This document shows positions 9,771-22,488 of a DNA stretch of 64,000 nt, in pieces. Source of the DNA: Aquatica leii (Eukaryota; Arthropoda; Insecta; Coleoptera; Lampyridae). The notes beneath the pieces are model-generated. The model saw only the letters and a list, made by a program, of their open reading frames with translations. It was not told the origin of the DNA and searched no databases. Every line of letters begins with the position of its first letter. Position 1 is the first letter of the stretch. A program made the position numbers and the translations under genes. Where the stretch lies: contig CM069435.1 of NCBI GenBank assembly GCA_035610365.1, positions 8,644,001 to 8,708,000 of the forward strand, in the 5' to 3' direction.

Positions 9771-12307
9771 ATTATAACATTCAATAATTATGCAAATCTC
9801 TATGTAAATATTTTTTAATTAATTAATTAATTATGTTAAGAAGAGTGAATTTTAATATTAATAAAACAAGTTTTTGTGTAAAAATTTTTATGCTAAAAAA
9901 GCTCTTGTTTAAAAATTACTTCTGAAGTCAAATTGAATGTTAAGCTAATTGTCCCGCGTTTACTACAAGCTGTTGAGTTGACTTATTTCAAAATTTTTAT
10001 AAAAGTCAATTTGAAGCATTCCTTCAATATATTTTATGTCATTATGTTACTAAATAAATTACAAAGCATTTTTATGCCTCTGTTAACATTTCTGTTGGTG
10101 ATTTATATGGTCTCGTAATTGTTGAATGTTATCGATTTAATGACTGTCACTTTACCTTTTTTAAAATTTTTACAGGTGTACAACCTTTTTCTTAAACATT
10201 TAAAAATGCGAGCTTTGAAAAAACTGCTGTTTTTTTACTATTTGCTATATTTTCTAGCAATAAACACGCCGTAATTTTATAAGTTAGTAAGTTTACTAAC
10301 ATCTAACTTGCAGAATTGTAACTTTCGCTATATTCAGGCCAAATTTTGCAAAACCTCACATAAACGATATTCTATTTCAAAAATTGGAAAAACAAGAAAA
10401 TTTACGAACAACCTTAGAACTATGTAAAAAAATTTAATTTATTACATAAACTTTTAAAAGAAAAGTTCTAAGTTTAAAAAATAGTTTTATTTATTATAAT
10501 TTTTATTCAAAAACACAAGTTTATTTTTTAAAAGTTTAAATACGAGTACTATTAAGCTTTTTATACAAACATAAATTAATTTAAAGAAATTACTGTACTT
10601 TAAATGTTTATGTTTTTGAAATTGCTACAACTGCAATAAAACTAACGCAAAATTACACTCTTACATGACAAGCAACAAAAATTGCTCACAAGTGTAAACA
10701 AAACATTAATTGTAAAGAAGCAAATTTTGTTTTATGTAGTATAATAAGTATAACAATTGCTTTTATTTATACATACTCAAAATTTGTTTACATTAAGTAA
10801 TTGTTAAAATATTTATTCTATGAATGTTTGTTTTTTAATAAACAAATCAAAGCAAATTGCTTTGATTAGATTTTGAGCACACAAAGTAAACTTAAACTTA
10901 ATTGTATACGCGCTTTTCACTTTAACTTTGTAATATTATTCTATATGGTTTTTATGAATTCTCTAACGAAGAATTGAATACCATTAGAAGTAGCACTGTC
11001 GTTAAAATGTTTTCCAACAAAGTAATTGTTATAGAAATAAAATTGCAAAATACCAAATACATGTAGTTTTCTTAATTAAAGTTTACTGTAAAATGTTCAT
11101 TGTTGCGGTACCTTCATTACGTTGTTGTGCAATTTTAATTCATTAATTGCAGCATACGCATCTACAAGAACCGAACTGTCAAGGGCTTTAAAGAGAAGTT
11201 TAAATCTTGCGAAAGATAGATGCTAGCAATTTTAGTAATGTCTTTGATGTGTATATTATAAGTAAAGTGCTGCACAATATTTTAACATAAAATCAGATTG
11301 GAATGCTAAAACCACATATTTATTCCTGCGAATCGAAATATATTTATTAAATAGAAAATAAGAGTAGAAAAATTTAAAAAAAACACGTACGTAAACTGTA
11401 ATTACACGTTAGTCTTTGATTGATGCCCATAACATTTGAATATAGTACATACATTACGGTAACAAAACTTTAAAAACAATAAAGAAGGCAGTTAAAATGT
11501 TGAAAATCAAATGTTAGTTTTATAATTTATAACTTTTTCTAACATTTTTAAAATAAACAGTATGTTATTAAAAATTAAAAATTTAAATTAATATTATAAA
11601 GCAAATGTTTGTTTATTTAAAAAAATTTTAAATATAATTTATAAAAATAAATGTAAAAATCATATTACAGTTTTAGAAGCAACACAATATAACAATAATT
11701 TAAAAAAAAAATGTTTTTTTGTTGATAACAATTTGGTAAAATTTTGTTGAGAGTTAAACGTGCGTTCTGTGATGTTTTTAATTAGAAGTTTATTATATGT
11801 TAATCTTTTAATTGTGTAACTAGCAGCATATACAACATCGAACTATTTCTAATTAATTAGTCGAAAGGACGGACGTGAAAAAAATGTTACTGTAAGTATT
11901 ATGTGTTTTTGAATAAATACAAAAATAAGAATGATAATATGATAATAAATGCTTTCAAGACATTATATGCTGCTTATATCCCCTGCTAACATAAATTACC
12001 TTTTTCAAATGCACACCCTCGGTAGAAAACACGTTTCCGCCAATTTCTTTATTCCGTTAATGTTTATAATACTACCCTTCTAATGTGTTGTAAAAATAGT
12101 TTAATTGAAAACCTTCAAATGCATCATTTGAAATAAAGTAATTAAAAAAAAACTATTTAAACTACTAATTTATGCCAAATAATATGTAAATTGAATACAA
12201 CAAAATTGATTAAACAATTTCTTAACAACGTTTTAAAAAACATTAAATAAAAAGTAAACGAGTGAGTCTCGCCCACATGAGCTAACAGAAAAAATCAAAC
12301 TTCTTAG
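9771..12307. other. No gene seen
   Basis: Very AT-rich sequence, with poly-A/T runs and an attaattaattaatta run near 9820. A 61-codon frame at 9933-10118 has no motif. Confidence 0.4.
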
Positions 12308-14079
12308 ATAACACTGGTCTACATGAAAATCGGCCCTGTTACCATTCTTGACGATTCCTATGTAAAATGACCTCCTGAATCCAAAAATGAGCTCCGTTTT
12401 TACCCATCACCCACCTATTTTGGGGGGACCCCATTTTTATTTTATTTTTTGCATTTTTTTTTTTAGAATTTTAGCTTATAGCCGTTAAACATCCCAAAGC
12501 AGGTAATAAAATTTATACCAAAGTATATGGCAAAAGTTTTGCTATAAAATGTATATAGAAACAACAATAAAATACAAATATATAAGAACAGTAAAAAAAT
12601 ATCAATAAACAGTTAAGAAGATTCACTGCACGACGCTGGCGATCTCAATACCACATGCAGGTTTGAACAGGAATTTTCGACAGGCTTGAACTTGCATTAC
12701 TCTTCTCTTTATAGTATATTACATTGTTTGCTGCTTCGATCAGTACATCTTTAGCTGTTGCAGAGTTAACTTGTCGACGTTTTAAACGTGCTGGATTTTG
12801 TGTTCATTTTTGTTCATTTGTGTAAAACAGTAAAACTACTTTTACTCCAAATTTTTTCAAGTGACTAAGTGTGATTTGTGCTTAATGTCGGGCGTTGAAT
12901 TACTGTTTAATTATGCCACGCGAGTGTAAAAATCATCCCGATAGCTTCTGCTATGTCTGCGGGGAATTAACTTTAAAAGCGCAACAAAAACCCCTTTCTC
13001 CGCTCGTTAAAACAGCTTATAACTTGTACTTTGATTGTCAAGTTGGCGACCAGGACAAGACTTGGGCTCCATCAGTTTGCTGTACGACTTGTTACAGTAA
13101 TTTGACAAAATGGCTCAAAGGTACCCGTAAATCAATGCCATTTGTTGTGCCCATGGTTTGGCGTGAACCTCGCTGTCATCTTACAGATTGTTACTTTTGT
13201 ATGACTTCCACCGTCGGGTTTTCGAGCAAAAGTAAGCATACAATTCAGTATCCCAATATTCTGTCAGCTGTAAGACTTGTTCCTCATAACGATACTTTGC
13301 TAATCCCAGAGCCCTCAAACACTTATAGAGCTGGAAATTGATTTAAAAGACTCTGAGCCACAACCTGGGGCTTCGAATGATACGTTCAATGATGATGAAG
13401 AGTATTCCGCAGATTTAGTTTCTCTCAGGATTCACAAAATATTGCTGCTTCCTTTGTGAATGGGATAGCCGAGGTCGAGATAAACATTACATCGTACGGG
13501 ACTAGCCTCTGCGAGAAAATCTTATTTCTGGTCAGAAAAATGTCGCCCACAATCCTTTGGTTCGGAAGGAAAATATTTACTTACACATCAAACTTGAATT
13601 GATCAAGCAGTTTGTGAAAGCAGTGGACAAGACAAGTAGCGCATTTCAATTTTTGAAAACTAAAAATCCTAAGCTAAGCAGAGATTTTCAGGGAAGTGGA
13701 ATGCAAGCATGTTGGCGGAGTACTGCTGGTTTTTGAAACGAGAGAGCTATACCTCAGGATATAAAAGGAAAGCAAGCACCAAGTAACGATGAATATCTTT
13801 TTATTTATTACTGTTTATAGCTAAAATAGTTCTTTTTCCCATTTAAATTAAATTCATGTCCATATATTTATTATTATAATTATTATTATCGTTCGATAAA
13901 TAAATTATAATTAATTTATCGAAAAGTGGTAAAATTAGAGATTTGGGGCTCCCTCGAAAATGGTGGGTGATGGAAGAAAACAGAAGACATATTTGGATTC
14001 AGGACGTCATTTTACATAAGAATCACCCGGAATAGTGTGAGGGCTCGGTAAAAAATATTTTTTTGTAGACCAGTGTTAT
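12308..14079 (+). mobile_element. Internally deleted DNA transposon with about 130-bp terminal inverted repeats
   Basis: The left end (ATAACACTGGTCTACA at 12308) and the right end (TGTAGACCAGTGTTAT ending 14079) are inverted copies. The similarity extends inward about 130 bp on each side, including shared blocks around tcctgaatccaaa and cccatcacccacc. Between them lie an N-terminal cysteine-rich protein (12895-13341) and fragments of the middle and C-terminus of a larger protein family seen as many copies in arthropod genomes. The element is 1772 bp long, much shorter than the full protein would need, so it is an internal deletion derivative. Exact termini and target duplication are ambiguous because the flanks are AT-rich. 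Confidence 0.75.
12895..13341 (+). pseudogene. Cysteine-rich protein of a multicopy arthropod transposon family (WREP...DCYFC)
   Basis: A 148-residue frame; the natural start is probably the second methionine, giving MPRECKNHPDSFCYVCGE. It has CxxC pairs near residues 18-24, 62-66 and 99-102 and the hallmark stretch WREPRCHLTDCYFC. This looks like a zinc-binding N-terminal module. I know the pattern from large families of uncharacterised, multicopy proteins in insects and cnidarians, which suggests a transposon product. After a frameshift at about 13335 the acidic linker can be read on (LELEIDLKDSE), followed by pieces of the family's middle (HIKLELIKQFVKAVDK near 13590). The C-terminal end (MLAEYCWFLKRE near 13710) follows an internal deletion. 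It is not a functional gene in this copy. Confidence 0.6.
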
Positions 14080-14229
14080 TAATATTTTTTATTTCTATTT
14101 ATTGATAAAAAATTAAATGTTTCTGAGAATCACATTTTGAGTTAACTGTTTTAATTAATATTAATGTTGTTTTATATTCTATTAAAAAAATGATTTATAC
14201 TGCTCTTGTTTTTTTAACATTGGGGTAAG

Positions 14230-16780
14230 TAATAAACAAACTGAAAACTAACATAATTAATATATGTGCACTTAACGAAACAAAAAAAAGGTAAAGAAAA
14301 AACAGAAATTGACGACTACATTCTTATATATAACAGACTTTTGTAGAAAAGAGGGACACTATGGAATGTGCACACTAATACATAAAACTACAGCTTATAT
14401 AAGAAAATAAATACAGTAAGAGAATATTACACTATATATAAATAAAGAAAAAGTACACATGTAAAGTATGTATGCACCTGATATTAATAAAAACAAAAAA
14501 AAGAAGGTACAGTATTATGATCACAATAAGATCACGAGATAAAATCATAATTATAGGAGATTTGAACGAAGATAAGGAAAATGATAACGGAGACTTACAT
14601 ATTTCTGTGTAGATAACAAGTTAAAAATTAATAACACATTTTCAACCATGACATGAACTACAAATACACATGGCAAAACACGAGAGAGCAACAATCAGTT
14701 ATAGGCTATATAATAACCAACAGAGTAGTATACCCTAAGAGAATAGTGGACGTGAGAACTATAAATCTGACTAATGTAAGAAACAACCATAAATTGGTGG
14801 TCAGTAAACTCCGATTACAAATACCTAATAATACAAAACCAACGTTGAAACGCTCGAAAATATAAACACAAAACAACTATTTGAAAACCGTTTAAAAAAA
14901 TGAATCAACACCCAATAAACAAGGAACTTCCAGTAGATGAACAATAAACAACATTAAAGAACAAGATCCTCAACGCAGTTTACGAAACCATAAAAAAATG
15001 ACGCGTGAATGTTAACAAAACAAATAAAAAGTGATGGTTTTTCCCGAAAATAAGAGAAACAAGTGAAAGAAAGAATAAGGTGTACACAGAATACCTACAC
15101 AACAAGGCGCAAGAAAACTGGAACAAATACATAAAATATCGTAACACAGCAAATACAAAAGTGAAAAGAAATAAGGAAGAACATTGAAAAAAATTTACTA
15201 AAGCAATAGAGAGGGATATGTGTAAAAATTAAAAAAAATAGGGCGTATGTTAAGAAAACACAAACAGCAGGTAAAGGATACGGTACAATCCACTAAAATT
15301 ACAATAGAAAAAAGAAAAACGTACAAAAGTCTATATAAAAAAACGGAAGATAGAGAATTACAGAAAACGACAATAGAAATACACAAAGTTACAAAACATC
15401 TGAAACACCTTAAAAATTGAAGGAGTTCCAAACCGGATGACATAACATGAAATTATGAAATATGGGAGACAACAACTCCACAAAGCAATAAGCGTACTCT
15501 TAAGAAGTACGATAAAACAAAAGAGTATATCACAAAAATGAAAAGATAGTATAACAATTCCCATATTTTAGAAAAGACAAAAAACAACACCAGAAAACTA
15601 CCGCCGAATAACACTCCTAAACAGCATTTTGGAAGCATTCACTAAACTCATCTTAAAATTAATGACAAAGGATATTGAGATAAAAGAAGAACAGCAAGGT
15701 TTTAGAAAACATAGATCTCCGATTGATGCAATATTTATATTAAAACAAATGACCAAATAATTTTTAGAATTTAAGAAACCGGCTTATATATGTTTTTTGG
15801 ACATTAAGAAAGCATTCAATAGTGTACGCATTGCAGACATTATGCAGATAATGAAAGAAAACCAAAAATTGCAAAACAGCTAACAAAGTAGGGAATAAAG
15901 ATTAACAACGGTATAATACAAGAAGACTTACTGAGCCCATTTCTTTTTAATATGATCATGGACAACAACTACTAAAAGAAGCATGATATAAAATGAGAAA
16001 TACTCACTTTCATATTATATGCTATGTGAACGACGCGGTACTTATCGCCGACTTAGAGCACAATTTACAAAGACTGCTGCATACATCCAACCAGAAAGCC
16101 AAACGACTAAACATGATAATCAACACTGAAAAGACACAATGCATGGTTACAGCCAAAAAACCAATAAAGTGTATTCTCGAAATTGATGGAAAAAGTATAG
16201 AACAAATTATGAAGTTTAATTACTTAGAGACAGAAATAACAAGTAAAAGCAACATGCAACAAGAAGTAAAAGTAAATGAAAGCCTCCCGTATCAATCAAG
16301 ATGTATGAAAAATATAATATTAAAGAACAAATATCTTAGAAGCGAAAGCGAACTAAGAATATATAAGACCAATCTTGACATACGCGGTTGAAACCTCAAA
16401 GACAATGCAAATGATGTAATCAATAGAAATTAAAGTAATAAAGACAATTCATGACAAAACACTACACGATAGTATAAGTAAAGACTAACAAAATGAGTAA
16501 TAATCAGGATGTAGCTAAACTAGTACGACAAAGAAGAAACCAATGGAACAAGCACAAAAACAGGATGGTAAATAACAAATGAACTAAAAGTGCAAAAATA
16601 AACAAAGTAATGGAAAAAAGAACACAGGAAAAACCACCAAAACGATGGCATAAATGTTGGAGGTCAACATCAGAAGAGATTTAAAATGCAGGAAAAACAG
16701 GCAATTGCCTAATTATATGGAAAACCACATATGAAAAAAAGAAGAAAATTTCAAAAAACGCTTTATAAACAAATATAGTT
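14230..16780 (+). pseudogene. LINE (non-LTR retrotransposon) with AP endonuclease and reverse transcriptase, decayed
   Basis: Successive blocks, shifted between frames, can be read in the plus strand. Endonuclease start: about 14230-14340 (ALNETKKKGK). Endonuclease middle and end: 14540-14830 (IIGDLNE, then KYTWQNTREQQSVIGY, then a NHKLVVSKLRLQIPN block). Linker with KK runs: 14880-15450. RT N-terminus: 15600-15860. RT palm: 15993-16391, where the catalytic YADD-type motif has become YVND (CYVNDAVLIADLEHN). A C-terminal PPKRWHKCW block lies near 16640. A functional RT needs the two aspartates of the YxDD box, so this copy is dead. The arrangement resembles RTE/jockey-like elements with a single pol frame; the clade cannot be settled by eye. 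A poly-A tail is not clear. Confidence 0.75.
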
Positions 16781-18520
16781 AGTCACAACAAAATTAAAGA
16801 TTAAAATAGCCCATATCAATATAAACGTCAGAAATGTAAATACAAAATATTGTTGCGACTGTGCTGCACCCTTATTAGTTACGGTGCATCTTACCAAAAT
16901 TTTAGATTTACTTTAGCTAAAAAAATTTCATTTCAAAAATACTTATAATTAATTTAACGAAGAACGTTTCATAAAATGTTTTGCATAAACGGAATTTATG
17001 CGGTATGGTAACATTTAAACTGTCGGAAAGCAATAAAAGACCACCGCATTATTAAATTAGTTTGCCAGATTAATCAACAACAGCTGAACACATAAAAAAC
17101 ACAGAGCATCTACCAACTTAGAACGTTAGAACTTTATATGAGACAGGAAATCTTAGACATTTAATAAAAAAAATAGATATTGTTGCGTGGATTTTTTCGT
17201 GACTACTAGTACCGACTAACTCAAATGTTTCCGGAGATTTGGGTCGTAAGCTTCGTGGTGCCAAATTTTAAAATAAGTTTCAAAGAAGGACAAAACGTAG
17301 AAGAGAAAAATGAGTGGATAGACTCCGTTTGAATCTACTCCGTGCCATAAGAGAATGAAGGACAACACGTAACTAGTAGAGCAAAGTATGTTTATTCGAT
17401 CACAGATAAAGTTAAAGAAATAATACAACAACCACTTTACGACAACGGCTAAATGAGTCAAGTGCGGAGCACGAGTCTCGGTTAAAAATATTGCAGATCA
17501 AATTGGACTTACTACAAAAAGACATGTGTAGAGTACATTAACAACTAAAGGCAAAAACCAACAAAAAAACTTATTGTGAATTTACAACACAAAACATTAC
17601 GTATGTGTGAAGCAACGTGAAGGGTCTATACGAACGTACACTTACTTTAAACTGCCACCCAGAAAGCTGTACATGTAAACTTCACTACTGCATACTTTAA
17701 TTAATATAATCAGAAATCAGATAAACTATATACTAGTAAAGAAAATGTTACGTGCGAAATTTTCACAACGGAGTACCCTGTATGTCGACTTAAAAATTAG
17801 TTTCTGGTTTTGACGCCCTCTGCCGACCTTGTTGGTTACTGAAAGGCAATTTTTGAAGCTGTCAACTACGTGAGTCGGTCGGTGTCGCAAATCTTGACCT
17901 GATTCCTAAGGTTTTAAGGGCATCCCTTGTGATGAATACGAATTTATAAGTCAATTACGAATTTATTATAATTTGTTCGGCACAGGGTAAGATATTTTGT
18001 CTCCAGTTTATTAAGATTTCTTCGTAATTTCTGTATTAATTTGATATCCGGTTTTGTCACGTTTCAATCACCTGTTCGCTTCAACAAAGAACAATGATGC
18101 ATAAGTACGATTGATAAATATCGCTACCGAGCGTATAAGCTTTTGGGAGGGCATACTACCCATACGAAAACGGGGTCTCGACGAGCAATGCGTCGGAGAT
18201 GTTAATTCTTGTACACCAGTCGATTGCGTTACCAACCACCTGTTCGTAATTACAACCAACAGCATTCGATACAACGGGTTCTTACATCGCATTTAATGAA
18301 TTATTATTACTGATTTTGTAGTTTCTTTTTTCGTGAGTTATTGTGTGACACGAATTGCTATTCAATAATTATTCTAGGCTGCTGCCGGTGGGAAAACGTT
18401 TTTTTCACGCAGGTAAGCACTGGATTGGGTAAGTCAGTTTGATTCTATTTTTTTGCTGTCATAAAAGTCACTCACGGAACTTCTTTGTTCACACTTTGTG
18501 TGTTGCCGATATGTCTGGCA
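16781..18520. other. No gene seen
   Basis: AT-rich sequence with a slightly GC-richer part from 17750 to 18500. Overlapping open frames on both strands at 18068-18296 lack motifs. A perfect donor-like 'caggtaagc' occurs near 18411, without coding context. Confidence 0.35.
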
Positions 18521-18800
18521 TTTATGAATCGAGAAATTAAACAATACTCCGGTGAATCTTTTACGTTGCTAATTCAAGGTTTCTACACCTATTAATCATA
18601 CTTGTTAGTTTGTCTAATGTTTATGAATCGAGAAATTCAACATACTTCTGTTAATTTGCTACGTTGCTAAATTAAAGTTTTTATGCCTGTTAATTATACT
18701 TGTTAATACTTCGAGCATTTATGAGTTGAGAAATTACATATATTCCTGTTAATCTTCTACGTTAATACATTAAAGTTGTTATACTTGTTAATCTTTCTTT
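18521..18800. repeat. Tandem repeat, about 99-bp unit, three copies
   Basis: Units start with tttatgaatcgagaaatt-type sequence at 18521, 18620 and 18718 (spacing 99 and 98 bp). They share internal blocks such as tacgttgcta and tacttgttaat. Divergence increases in the third copy. Possibly the 5' region of the PLE that becomes readable at 19390, since tandem subrepeats are common in untranslated regions of such elements, but nothing shows this directly. Confidence 0.75.
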
Positions 18801-19389
18801 TATGGTAACGTACCTTTCTCTTTTAATTGTCGTTACCCGTTAACCAATTTTGGCTACCCGAACACCAGAGTAACAAGGATTACGAACCTCAAAATTAGTT
18901 ACAAGTTTGGACCGTCAGTCGTGATCGAGGCAGAAATGTTATTTAGGATTGATCTGGCGCCCTTAAGTATAATATTCTTGAACCTTCCCTATCTCCGACT
19001 GTGTGAGTTGGCCGTGCAAGGTTCGTAAGACCTAAAGCTTGTAACAAAAAGAATTAGAAACCTATACGCCGTAAAAACATATACTGCAACGGATATAAGC
19101 TTAGATCACAACCCGATCATTGTAAAATATAAAAAAAAGATTTAAAAAAATCAAAACAAAAAATAACCACATAAAAATTGAGTGCAAACACTGTGAGATC
19201 TAAATATATAACCAAAATAAAATCTAAGAAAAAATGAATTAATATCAAAATTCTACAACTCATGGATGATCGCAAGAAAGTGAAAAATTAAAGTACAGAC
19301 CAATACGAACAGATACAAATTATAATTGGTATAAAAATACTAAGCTAGTCTAATAAACCACAAAAAATTGTGTTCTTAAAGAAAATTTA
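18801..19389. other. No gene seen
   Basis: Mixed composition up to 19060, then AT-rich. No motif was recognised. It could be 5' sequence of the following PLE. Confidence 0.3.
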
Positions 19390-20620
19390 TTTTAGTATTG
19401 GCTTTGTCAAAGCGGTTTAGTTTAGTTAGGGGTTTCAATTCTGCTATTGCTTCTAAACGCATTTCTAACAAAAATGTGCTGTTGAGTCTTCTATAAGACA
19501 TTTTCTTCGTTACATATCGGGCCTCATTCATATTTACACTGGCAAAATTCTGAACTCATCTAAAGTTAAAGTGTTAAAAAGTTTTCGTTGGAACCCGGTA
19601 TCATCGTTCTTCCAACCGACAAAAGCAACGTTACTGTCATTTCAAACCATACTGATTACATTGAGAAAAAACATTCTATTTGTCATACGTTTTATTAACT
19701 CGAAATCTTGCTTTGAAGGTTTAATGTGACGCCAGCGTCAGCATCAGATCTTCTAATCTGTTTTTTAATACTTTACGTCGACTTATCCTTTTAGTTTCTA
19801 AACCACTTTGTCTATACGGACTTCTTAAAATCCACCAAGAAGGTATTCTAAACTCTCATTATTTTATTCAACGTTTGAAATCTATAAAGCTAAAACCCCA
19901 GAATTTTTTTCTTCTTCTTTATTATTTTCAAGCAAATTTTGTCAATTTGATAAGAAGTTTAACGAACAAGTTTTGGGTGCCGCTATGGGTTCTCCTTTAT
20001 CTTCTGCTGTAGCATGCTTTGTCTCATCATCATTCGGCAAAGAAACGTTCTGTTATTGAGTCTTTAGTTCTGTATCCCAACCTGAGAGTCTAGACTAAGA
20101 AACCCGTCATCTTACTAAGACCGTATTAAACAATGGTTATATAAAGCAGGATATTCAGGTAGTTACAAATCGTCGTAATTCCCATACTCAAGCACCTAAA
20201 AATATTTCTACTTTCGAAGTTGGGATGTTTACTTTACATTTATAAGGTCGCAGATCAAATAAAGAAACTTCTTTCTAAGAATGGTATTAAGCCAATATTC
20301 AACTTGACAGGTAAAATCTGTTACATTTTTTTTCTTCTAAGAACAAATTTCATAAACTTTCATTTCAAGGTGTATATCAAATTCTTTGTCTATTTGGTTT
20401 AGTCTACATCAATAAAAATGATCGTTCCGTCATCACACGTATTTTAAAACATAAATCGTTGCATAAAGAAAAACACAAGAAGGTTGCGGATGCTTTCCTT
20501 CCTGTTTTTTTTAATCGTACGGTACGTATCTGCCCAACATCTTTCTTCTCTCTTCAAAAGAGTGGCGGTTTAATTTTACAAATTACATAAATGCGTATCT
20601 TCAGAGTTTTTGTCAAATAA
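19390..20620 (+). pseudogene. Penelope-like element, reverse transcriptase and GIY-YIG remnants (copy A)
   Basis: Blocks readable in order on the plus strand match the PLE polyprotein. N-terminal region: ILPTDKSNVTVISNHTDY (about 19605-19660). RT: YGLLKIHQEGI-like near 19815. RT palm: EQVLGAAMGSPLSSAVA (about 19963-20015), the conserved GAAMGSPLSP box. C-terminal RT: SAKKRSVIESLVL near 20035 and an NNGYIKQDIQ block near 20130. GIY-YIG endonuclease start: LVYINKNDRSVITRI near 20400. Frameshifts separate the blocks and the aspartates of the palm are lost in a deletion. Nucleotide blocks match copy B at 49400-50640, so both belong to one family. PLEs insert by target-primed reverse transcription using the GIY-YIG nuclease. 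Confidence 0.75.
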
Positions 20621-20756
20621 TTTAAATTGGCGCGTACCCTTCGATGTCTATCGATGAAGCTAAATTTTCTAGATAAGTTTGCCGCAGAATATTGCTAGAT
20701 GTATTTAAAATGTATGTTAATTAATTCCCGATATATTCAACAAACTGTAAAAACAC

Positions 20757-22010
20757 TTAGTTGAATCCTTGAGTTTTTCTCGCGCAATGACAATTAGAAG
20801 ATAGCTGATCGACAACATCAATTCCAATTTTGGTTAAATTATATTCTATGATTATTTGTGGTTTGTTTGTTTCTAAATCTATCTTATCATCGTCGTCATA
20901 AGTAGAAATCAGAAAAAAGTTTTTATTCTTCTCAGGTATAAATGACACCAGAGTACCATTGTCGGCAAATCCAAACATAGATCCAATTGGTCAAGCAACT
21001 TTTGCACAAATTCCGGAAGTAATTCTCTTTTATTAACGCAAATGGTTCCTATAGCCATGATGCAGCAGGTCTTTTGATAATTCAACACTGGTAAACCACT
21101 TATCTGTCGTTACATTTTAATTCGAACCAAAAATTGGTGTACACGATTGCAGTACAACATGTTTGTATTACTTTGTGCTAAAGGTCCATCCGGCTCTATT
21201 CAAACGTAAACTTCAAAGTTGTAGGTAAATTACATTTTTGCATCATACTGGGCTCAAATTTTAATTCCGTAGTTGCTAGGCTTTAGGGCTATGTATTGCT
21301 GGAATGAGCTTCTACCTCTAAATGCTTCTAGCTTCTCGTCTACTGTTACGCTTTTAGATAAACTGTTTTTGAGTTATAATTTTCTTTCTCAAATTTGTTG
21401 CAATGTCATCGAACCGAAGAAAACGCAGCAGCATGCGGAAACATTGCATTGACATCGTTAGGTGATATATTTCTGTGGTGGTGCCATTTGTCTTTTTTTT
21501 TCAGCGTTTCAGTGATTATTTTTGTTTACTCCTGTCAGAATCAGTAAACTTATTTCTTCTTTTATTTCTAATTTATTTGTGACCTGGTGTACGTTGCGCG
21601 CTTAGATTGGTTGGTTACTGACTTCAAGTATTCGTTTGTGTAAGTCACTATTATATTTATAATATCATCTGTGAAAAATTTCCTCTAGGTTTATATAGGT
21701 TTTTTTGATATCTCGTACAGGTTGCTTCACCATGGGCAACTTCATTTGCAATATGTTTTTATTTTTAGTTTTTTTCAATGAAGATGCATGTTTTTTCTAA
21801 ATGGTTTTCTTATCTATTCCAACAACATGTGGCGCAACATTTGCCTTTACGTCATCGTCAAAGTCCCGCTCCAAGTCAGTATCTTCAGACAATCATTCTC
21901 GTCCGGATTAGTCTCATCATCCAAAACTGACAAAATTTCCTCTTCGACAAACTCTCTATAAGTTTCTGTAATCTCATTTCCTTTTTCTCATAATTATCCA
22001 TTTTACTGTA
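20757..22010 (-). pseudogene. piggyBac-like transposase, heavily decayed
   Basis: On the minus strand, an acidic N-terminus is readable near 21970-21870 (KEFVEEEILSVLDDETNPDE), then DDIINIIVTYTNEYLKS near 21680-21630. A WFTSVELSKDLL-like block follows near 21110-21070. The C-terminal part of the DDE region lies at 20757-20978: SFIPEKNKNFFLISTYDDD, then an EYNLTKIGIDVVDQL block that corresponds to the N.TKGGVDVVDQ signature of piggyBac. The frame is broken many times and stops at 20757. The catalytic core is largely unreadable, so the copy is inactive. No TTAA-flanked ends were found. It differs clearly in protein sequence from the intact copy at 46126-48482. Confidence 0.65.
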
Positions 22011-22149
22011 AAAGCAATACACTTATTCAATTTGTACATACGATTTGCACCTTCTACTTGATAAATTCAATCAAATATTGATATCATAAGATGTCTTTAA
22101 AATATAATATAAGTTTAGTCACTTCTTTATTTTTTAATACCTATCGCTA

Positions 22150-22488
22150 ACTTTCGCGGGCCCAGTCTTTCTCAAACATATTTTTTGTAAGCTCAAAAAC
22201 GTTGTTGATAAGTCTCAGTTTAGTGGAATTTGTGAGTTAATATGTTCTTGTAAAAAAATATATGTTGGTAAAATTAAAAAAGTATTTAAAATTAGGCTAA
22301 AAGAGCATTTGAGATATTGATCCCACCCATCTAGATATTTAACAAATCCAACCTCGATAAAGTCAACCTTTGCTGAGCACATTATAAACCACAAACACAA
22401 TTCACACAGTGCTACCATTATCCATCCTAACTATAATTCCAAAAAATTATTAGAGGAATTATTAGGAAATCATTTACATTTATTCTAA
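22150..22488 (+). pseudogene. GIY-YIG endonuclease domain of a second Penelope-like family, remnant
   Basis: From 22222 one frame reads SGICELICSCKKIYVGKIKK, then FKIRLKEH, and, after one in-frame stop near 22317, STFAEHIINHKHNSHS, ending at TAA 22486-22488. GIY-YIG nucleases have a GIY motif followed about 10 residues later by YIG/YVG. Here the first motif is GIC, so a key tyrosine is lost. The next arginine (KIRLKEH) and the FAEHxxxxxH stretch are kept. This domain sits at the C-terminus of PLE reverse transcriptases, but the sequence is unlike the GIY-YIG of copies A and B, so it is a different family. The RT part upstream is not recognisable. Confidence 0.65.

Noticed and set aside
15198-15638. 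Minus-strand hydrophobic frames
   Set aside because: Antisense to the lysine/asparagine-rich LINE linker; composition artefact.
18068-18296. Frames of 61-74 codons on both strands as a small host gene
   Set aside because: Overlapping open frames on both strands reflect locally higher GC; no motif, splice context or conservation evidence.
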